Part shown: positions 58,755 to 64,000 of the stretch, piece by piece
Layout of the letters: every line of letters begins with the position of its first letter
Position numbering within the stretch: position 1 is the first letter of the stretch
NCBI RefSeq assembly: GCF_000835495.1
Contig: NW_015622545.1
Coordinates: 3,426,777-3,490,776 of the forward strand
Source of the DNA: Cladophialophora immunda
Lineage: Eukaryota; Ascomycota; Eurotiomycetes; Chaetothyriales; Herpotrichiellaceae
DNA length: 64,000 bases
Reading direction: 5' to 3'
The notes under the pieces: generated by a model
Seen by the model: only the letters and a program-made list of their open reading frames with translations
Told to the model about the DNA's origin: nothing
Database searches by the model: none
Program-made: the position numbers and the translations under genes

Positions 58755-58796
58755 GATCCCGATCCCGATCCCGGTCCTGGTCCTGGTCCTGGTCCT
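58755..58796. repeat. Hexanucleotide tandem repeat
   Basis: Three GATCCC units followed directly by four GGTCCT units (42 bp). Encodes simple dipeptide repeats in all frames, so it is not taken as coding. Confidence 0.85.
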
Positions 58797-58848
58797 CTTC
58801 CTCTTTCTCTCAAATCCCATTTCTGCAACGGAGCGAAGTGCAGGCGTC

Positions 58849-60162
58849 TCAGTTCGTTCCGTCGACTTCGGTCAATGTCTTGATTGCCACCAATCGCATC
58901 CGGTCTGCCACCGATTTCAGAAACGTGTCGGCACCCCAGCGCAACACATTCTCCACCGCAATGAAGAAGTCTTCGATGGTCTCTTTCAGCATTGCGTTGC
59001 AGATCTTGACCAGCTTCATGTTGAAGATACGCCGACCTTCCTCGACGCAGGTGTAGTGAGCCCACAGCTCGTGGTAGGGTCCTTCGGTGCAAATGGAAAA
59101 GAAGAGAGGATATTGATATTCACTATCGTCAAACTCCGAGGCTGCGCTCTTCGCCATCTCCGCAAGATGAAGCTGAAAATTTAGGGCACTCGCTCCCGAA
59201 ACGGCGGCCTGATTTTGTGCTTCGGAGATTTGCTTTCCGGTTAGGTAAGCCTTTGCCTCAAGAGTCGCGAATGGAAAAAAGACGCGACCAGTTTCCATAA
59301 CCGTTAGGAGTAGCTTTTCTTCGTTCTGGTCTAGGGAGTCGTATTCTGTCTGAAGTCTTCGAAGAAATTCCTGGGCCTGAGTTTGGGTGAAAGCTGGTGA
59401 GGAGAGAGAGTCCAAGAACGCTTTTCGGCCAATACCAATTGTGATATCCGGACAAGGTGTTTTGATTGCAGGAGCCCCTTGGTCATCTCGGAAAATCGGG
59501 TTGCCCTTTGATATACCTGGCTTGAATTCATATCGCCAATCGGCTTCAGGTTGAAGGGAGATATTCGGTCTCAACATATCTCGAAGCGCATCACGACAAA
59601 GACCAACAAAACTGACTTCCATACTTTTATTGTCACTAATCTCCCGACAACAATTGTAGAACCGTTCAGCGGTGTTGTGAATCACAGCTCGGCGCTCCTC
59701 GGACGGAACTTTTGCTTTCACAATGTTGTCGATCGCAGCTTGGAAGTGGTCTGGAATATCATCATCAAAGAAGATATTAACGACATTGAGACGGTGGATG
59801 CGATAGCCGCCATTAGTGCTAGGCGCCTGCTTGCTTTGAGTTTGGGTTCGCTTTGTGGTTGTCATGCTCTCTTCGCCGATCCTTTTTCTCTTGGCCATCT
59901 CTTGCTCGTTGAGTATTCGGAGGTTCTCCTTCGTCAGGCTATGGATAGAGGGCGGGAGTTTTGGAGATTCCAGTTCCGATTCCACAGAGTGCGTTGGTTC
60001 AGAGTGCGATTGTTTAGTGCGGTTTCGGTGGGTTGTTTGGGCGTAGGAACGTGGAGGCTTGTTTTGCAATCGTCTACTCCTCCGACAGCCAGAGCCGGTT
60101 GCAGCTTGCAGCCGATTCTTGCTAGCGGGAGGAGGACGACTCGCTCGCAGAGGGGGAGACAT
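58849..60162 (-). CDS. Uncharacterised protein with PD-(D/E)xK-like motif (437 aa, intronless)
   Basis: No named function. Single exon, ATG 60162 (MSPPLRASRPPPASKN), 437 residues. The first 110 residues are basic, Ser/Pro/Thr-rich and probably disordered (GSGCRRSRRLQNKPPRS). The folded part carries PCPDITIGIG (Asp about 238), and after a helix FPFATLEAKAY (Glu about 302, Lys about 304). This D...E-x-K spacing is that of restriction-endonuclease-like folds. It resembles the large fungal family annotated only as a domain of unknown function (DUF7924-type), from memory and unverified. Its lack of introns, unlike most neighbours, and its repeat-rich flanks (58.2-58.4 and 60.67-60.75 kb) suggest a mobile or recently inserted gene. 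Confidence 0.75.
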   Translation of the reverse strand: MSPPLRASRPPPASKNRLQAATGSGCRRSRRLQNKPPRSYAQTTHRNRTKQSHSEPTHSVESELESPKLPPSIHSLTKENLRILNEQEMAKRKRIGEESMTTTKRTQTQSKQAPSTNGGYRIHRLNVVNIFFDDDIPDHFQAAIDNIVKAKVPSEERRAVIHNTAERFYNCCREISDNKSMEVSFVGLCRDALRDMLRPNISLQPEADWRYEFKPGISKGNPIFRDDQGAPAIKTPCPDITIGIGRKAFLDSLSSPAFTQTQAQEFLRRLQTEYDSLDQNEEKLLLTVMETGRVFFPFATLEAKAYLTGKQISEAQNQAAVSGASALNFQLHLAEMAKSAASEFDDSEYQYPLFFSICTEGPYHELWAHYTCVEEGRRIFNMKLVKICNAMLKETIEDFFIAVENVLRWGADTFLKSVADRMRLVAIKTLTEVDGTN

Positions 60163-61037
60163 AGAAAGAGAGGAGAGAGGAAGTTAACTGTGGGTGGGAA
60201 AGCAGGAGCGTCTAACGCAGACAGATGGGTTGGTGTCTTTGTTTGTTTGCGATTTTATGGGGGACTGGCGCTAGTGGGCTCTTACATTCCACATTCCATT
60301 GACCAGCGTTGGTATATCGCCGTGTGCGGGAGTAGCCCGCCGTATTCCGTCCTTACGCGGCGTAAGTGTTCAAAGTCGCATTAGATCAAAATATCTACTA
60401 CACTTTTTGCAGAGCCTATACGAGATTAGTGAAGGGTAAGCGCAAAGGTGAGAGGGAGGGTAAGTCGTTATAAAAGCGGCATATAAGCCTAAGACAGTTT
60501 ATACTTGATCCACTAACCTCAGTCGCTAGCCTCGATCCGTCTCCGCGAGGATGCTAGCGACAAGAACATTAGTACTCCGTATAGGGAAAAGGGAACAGTA
60601 AAGTGGCAACTATAGGCGGGTGCCGGAAACAAGACCCCTGGCCCAGATGGAGGCCCGCTTTGACTGTTGCTCAGGCTGAATGACATCACGGTCAGTCACG
60701 TGTAGGGCTTGCTCAGGACGGCTCAGGCTGAAGCAGCAACGGCTCAGGTGCAAAGACGGAAATGGAAAGTCCTCATGTCGAGATTCCGATGTCGAAATCC
60801 CTGTATCTTGAAATGTATTGGGAAAAGCAATTGGGCGTCAGTTGCGGACCGTTGTCCCCTTTTCCGGCCCCAAGTACCAGGGGTGTGAAAGGTCCGAATG
60901 AATCAAACTGTGCTCTTACATTGACATCTACGGAATGCAGCTACTGGAGCAAATCTCTTTACCACAGCAAGCAATCTTCTTCTCGCCCAATGGCAAAAGA
61001 AAGGGAGCCGAGACAACCTAGCCTTGAGCGACATGGT
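60163..61037. other. Intergenic with GGCTCAGG repeats
   Basis: Promoter of the minus-strand 437-residue protein gene and 3' flank of the BVMO gene; includes the repeat at 60668-60750. No gene recognised. Confidence 0.5.
60668..60750. repeat. GCTCAGG(C/A)-rich degenerate repeat, right of the 58.8-60.2 kb gene
   Basis: Four copies of GCTCAGG, two of them followed by CTGAA, plus a TCACGTG near 60696. The left flank has CACGTGAC near 58119 and the GGCTCAG units at 58318-58370. Confidence 0.5.
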
Positions 61038-63320
61038 TTACGCCAGGACAAATCCGCTGTATCCGTCTTTTCTAATCTGCTCGAGCGTCTTCTTGTATCG
61101 GGGGATCCCTCCCGCGTAGTTCAGGTGCTCGCGCGGCTTTCCCGGGATGTTGGCGCCGTTGTACCAGGAGTCGACCTTGCCGCGGGGCGTGTCGTTGATC
61201 AGTTCAAACACCAATTTCCGCCAGTCTTCTTCGGCCGCGCGGTCCGCGTCGATCTTCTTCAGCCCTCGCTCTTGCATGTCCTCCAGGACCGAGGCGATCC
61301 AGTCGCCTTGGATCTCGATGCACGAGGGCCCGTTCGAGAAGGCCGTCGGCGCTTGCGGCCCGTACGTACTGAGAAAGGAAAGACCGGTCAGTCATTTGTG
61401 CATTCTGGGGTCTTCCCCCAGGGGGGGAGGAGGAGGGGATCTGGGTGTTGATCCGTGCTGATGAAGCGTTTTATATTGGAACGGGGTGTTAGGACGTGAT
61501 TGGGACACTCACAAGAAGAAATTCGGAAAGTGCGCGGTCGAGATGCCCAGGTACGTCCAGGTGCCTTGCGCCCATTTCTCGGTCAGGACCTCGCCGTTGA
61601 CGCCGGTGATTTTCATGTCCTTCAAACCACCGGTGATGGAGTCAAAGCCTGTCGCCAGCGCAATGACGTCGAGTTTGTGGTACGTCCCGTCTTCCTGGAC
61701 GATACCGTCGGCGACGAATCGTTTGATGGGGTTGTCTCGAACATCGACCACATCGACGTTGGGCTAGCCAGCGTGGGAAATAGAAGTCAGCACCATGGTC
61801 TCTCTGTTAGGTGACTCCCGACCTAAGGGAGGACCAAATAGGAGGGCTTCATGCGCGTGGATGGTTTCTTACCTTGTTGAAATGATCGTAAAAGTCCTGC
61901 TCGAGGGAGAGCCGTTTCCCACCGAAGAGATGCGGCCGTTCCCAGGGCGCCAGAAGCTCTTGCTTTCTTGGGTCGTGAACCCGTTGTCGTACGTGATCTC
62001 GCCAGAATTCGTATGCTTCCTGGTTGGCCTTGTTGTTGCGTGTCATGTCGTAGTAGTTGTTCATGAGGAATCTGAAGCCTCCCTAGACGTGAGTTGAACA
62101 AGAATCAAATCAGCATCCGCCTCTGCATTCTAGCCATAGGAGGGGCCTCTGGGGAATTTAGGTGGGAGTGGGCGGGAGATTTGTGTTGTCTCACCATCCT
62201 CCACAGCATTTCGTAGAACTCTTGTCTCTCCTCCTTGGTGTGGTCGAAAGTCAGGTTGTCGCGCCACTGGTAGAGAAACCCGTTGTAGTAGTTGTTGCGC
62301 TCGGCGAATCTCTCGGCCAGCCCCTCGACCAGCTTGGCTTGTTCTTCCTTGGTCATGTACACTTGGTTCATGGGGCACGCTAGGTTCGGCGTCCGCTGGA
62401 ACATTTCTAGGTGTCCATCTTCTCCGATTTCTCTGGCCCACTGATAACGAACGTAAAAGATATATATGTCAGCCTCCTGGTCAACGTCCCTCCACAGGGA
62501 GGTTTTTTAACGGCGTCTTAAGGCGCCGGGGTTTGAGCTTGGTTAGAGGCATGGGTAAGCGACGAACAAAACGAACCTCTTGAGTGATTTGCACGCCAGT
62601 GGCGCCAGTCCCGATCACAGCCACCCGCTTCCCCTTGACGTCGACCCCTTCCTTGGGCCAAAAGCTGGAATGATGGATCACGCCCTTGAAGTCCTCCAGG
62701 CCTTCCCAGTCCGGGAAGTACCGCTTGGCCGCGAATCCGGTACACGCAGTCCAGTACTTGGTCTGGAACGTTTTGCCAGTCTCGCACCGGATCGTCCACA
62801 GGCACGTCTCATCGTCCCACGCCGCCTCGGTGACTTTGGTGTTGAAGACGCAGTCCTTCTTCACGTGGAGGCAGTCCTCTACATGCTGGAAGTATTCGCG
62901 CAGCTCCGCGTGGTCGGGGTAGTGCGACGACCAGGTCCAGTCGCGGTACACTTCGGGTATGGAAAGCGCGTAGACCGGATACTGACTGTCCACGCGGGCG
63001 CCAGGGTATCGGTTCCAATACCAGATCCCGCCAAGGTCGGATCCAGCCTTGCGAGTCCCCATGTCAGTATATCGAGATGTTTGGTGATACATCACGCGGG
63101 TGAGGGAAGGAAATACCTCGACAATTTTGGCTTTGAAGCCCCGTTTCCTCAGTTGATAAAGCAAATAGATCCCCGCGAATCCAGCACCCACGATAATCAT
63201 ATCCAGTACCTCATCGCTGCCGTTGACGTGGTCTCCATTCTGTACGACTCCTGCCTCGGACGGCTCATCTGACCCGTTGACGGGGGATGTCGTGTGGCCA
63301 ATATCTCGCTTTATCGGCAT
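61038..63320 (-). CDS. Baeyer-Villiger-type flavin monooxygenase (570 aa)
   Basis: FAD- and NADPH-dependent monooxygenase that inserts oxygen next to a ketone (class B flavoprotein). Exons 63320-63117, 63047-62577, 62440-62195, 62082-61873, 61763-61513 and 61368-61038 give 570 residues from ATG 63320 (MPIKRDIGHTT). FAD site IIVGAGFAGIYLLYQ, then GSDLGGIWYWNRYPGARVDS, the BVMO fingerprint FKGVIHHSSFW (F-x-G-x3-H-x3-W), the NADPH site VAVIGTGATGVQITQE, FQRTPN, DVIALATGFDS and FTYGPQAPTAFSNGP. Intron 1 (63116-63048) is 69 nt with no in-frame stop. Removing it is required because it splits the conserved VEAGSDLGG. Substrate unknown; it could feed the hydrolase-type genes. Confidence 0.93.
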
Positions 63321-64000
63321 GGCTGGTAGATTGGGGATGGCCTGCCTGGAACCAAGAAAAGAACAACAATTACCCGAGCACAAATCTCGCCTGCGATATT
63401 AGGTTATCGCTCTCCTGAAATGCGAACCTTCATTAGACGATGGAAGAGATGTTTGAAATGAAACAAGAGATAAGTATATCTACAGTGGAGGGGTGCGGAG
63501 ATGCATTGATCGATGGTCGAACTCCTGCGATAGTAGCACGAACATCAGACCGAACAGATGCGGAGACCTCGGCCCCTCAGGCTGATGCCATGGGGTTTAT
63601 CGGTTATCATAATGGAGTCAAGGGTCAGCAGGCTCCTTGGAGGGTCTCAGAAGGTTGTCCAGGACTGCCTCGGGCCTCTCTGATACAGCCAGAGAACCAA
63701 TCATTCTATCAGACCACGTTTGAGACGTCTACCTAGGTATTTATTTCCGGAAACTGTTCTCCGGAGTCGTGGAGCAAAGGTTTTGTCCCCCTCATGCGCC
63801 CCCAATTTTCAAAGGGAGGCGGAGATTTTTGGAGTTGCAGATATAGACCACTTGATTGCCCTGGGCATTTGAGGATGGCGTGCCAGCCTTGGGTGATTTG
63901 CCCCTGCGCTTATGGTGGGTCATCACTTACAGGGACAAGAAGACCATCTTTGACTCTCGGAGAGTGAAGAAGCTCGGTCAGATGGGGAGGCAGCCAGTCA
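63321..64000. other. Upstream region of the BVMO gene, to window end
   Basis: Promoter of the BVMO. A 98-codon open frame at 63440-63736 on the plus strand has no recognised family. Confidence 0.5.

Larger units (their letters stand above)
57926..58848. other. Repeat-rich intergenic region
   Basis: Contains the 28-bp palindrome (58193-58220), a CGGCTCAG-rich stretch (58318-58370) and a hexanucleotide tandem (58755-58796). No gene recognised. Confidence 0.6.

Noticed and set aside
62485..62515. CCTCC-loop-GGAGG followed by a T run, like a bacterial terminator
   Set aside because: It is inside an intron of the BVMO gene in a eukaryotic genome; chance structure.

Overview
The window is nuclear DNA of a filamentous ascomycete (Pezizomycotina, probably Eurotiomycetes). 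The genes carry short introns of about 45-140 nt with fungal donor and branch sites (TACTAAC-like). There are Zn2Cys6 transcription factors, a NACHT-ankyrin gene, an HET/STAND-type N-terminal protein and the fungal order fdcA - sdrA - padA. The species is not named because nothing in the sequence fixes it. All exon maps are read by eye; I place about 53 introns, three of them with an apparent GC donor.

Layout. 1-0.8 kb: 3' part of a short-chain dehydrogenase. 1.3-4.9 kb (minus): NACHT-ankyrin NLR-like gene broken by two frameshifts. 6.1-6.5 kb: small Gln/Asn-rich protein gene. 7.7-10.0 kb: decayed stretch with a telomere-like repeat, a doubtful ORF pair and a truncated aldehyde dehydrogenase. 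10.5-25.5 kb: an apparent catabolic cluster with two paralogous Fe(II)/2-oxoglutarate dioxygenases, a Zn2Cys6 regulator, a 2-oxo-pentenoate-type hydratase, an HpcH/HpaI-type aldolase, an amino-acid permease and a succinate-semialdehyde-type dehydrogenase. 26-31 kb: alpha/beta hydrolase and a 996-residue membrane-anchored protein with a STAND-like N terminus. 32-37.4 kb: prFMN-dependent decarboxylase (fdcA-like), Zn2Cys6 regulator (sdrA-like) and flavin prenyltransferase (padA-like). 38.3-45.8 kb: MFS and PDR-type ABC transporters. 46.7-54.7 kb: class I glutamine-amidotransferase-like protein, ABM-type alpha/beta-barrel protein, 3-hydroxyisobutyrate-dehydrogenase-like enzyme and Dal5-type MFS permease. 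55.5-57.9 kb: third Zn2Cys6 regulator. 58.8-60.2 kb (minus): intronless protein with a PD-(D/E)xK-like motif, flanked by a long palindrome and GGCTCAGG-rich repeats. 61.0-63.3 kb (minus): Baeyer-Villiger-type flavin monooxygenase.

How the genes may work together (inference). In the 10.5-25.5 kb block, a permease would import an amino-acid-like substrate and dioxygenase(s) hydroxylate it. The hydratase and aldolase would yield pyruvate plus an aldehyde, and the ALDH would oxidise that aldehyde, under the local Zn2Cys6 factor. Bacteria use hydratase, HpcH/HpaI aldolase and semialdehyde dehydrogenase in the lower homoprotocatechuate pathway; here no extradiol dioxygenase is present, so the entry substrate is open. 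The 32-37.4 kb block matches the known Aspergillus sorbate/cinnamate decarboxylation module. The adjoining MFS and PDR pumps could export weak acids or their products.
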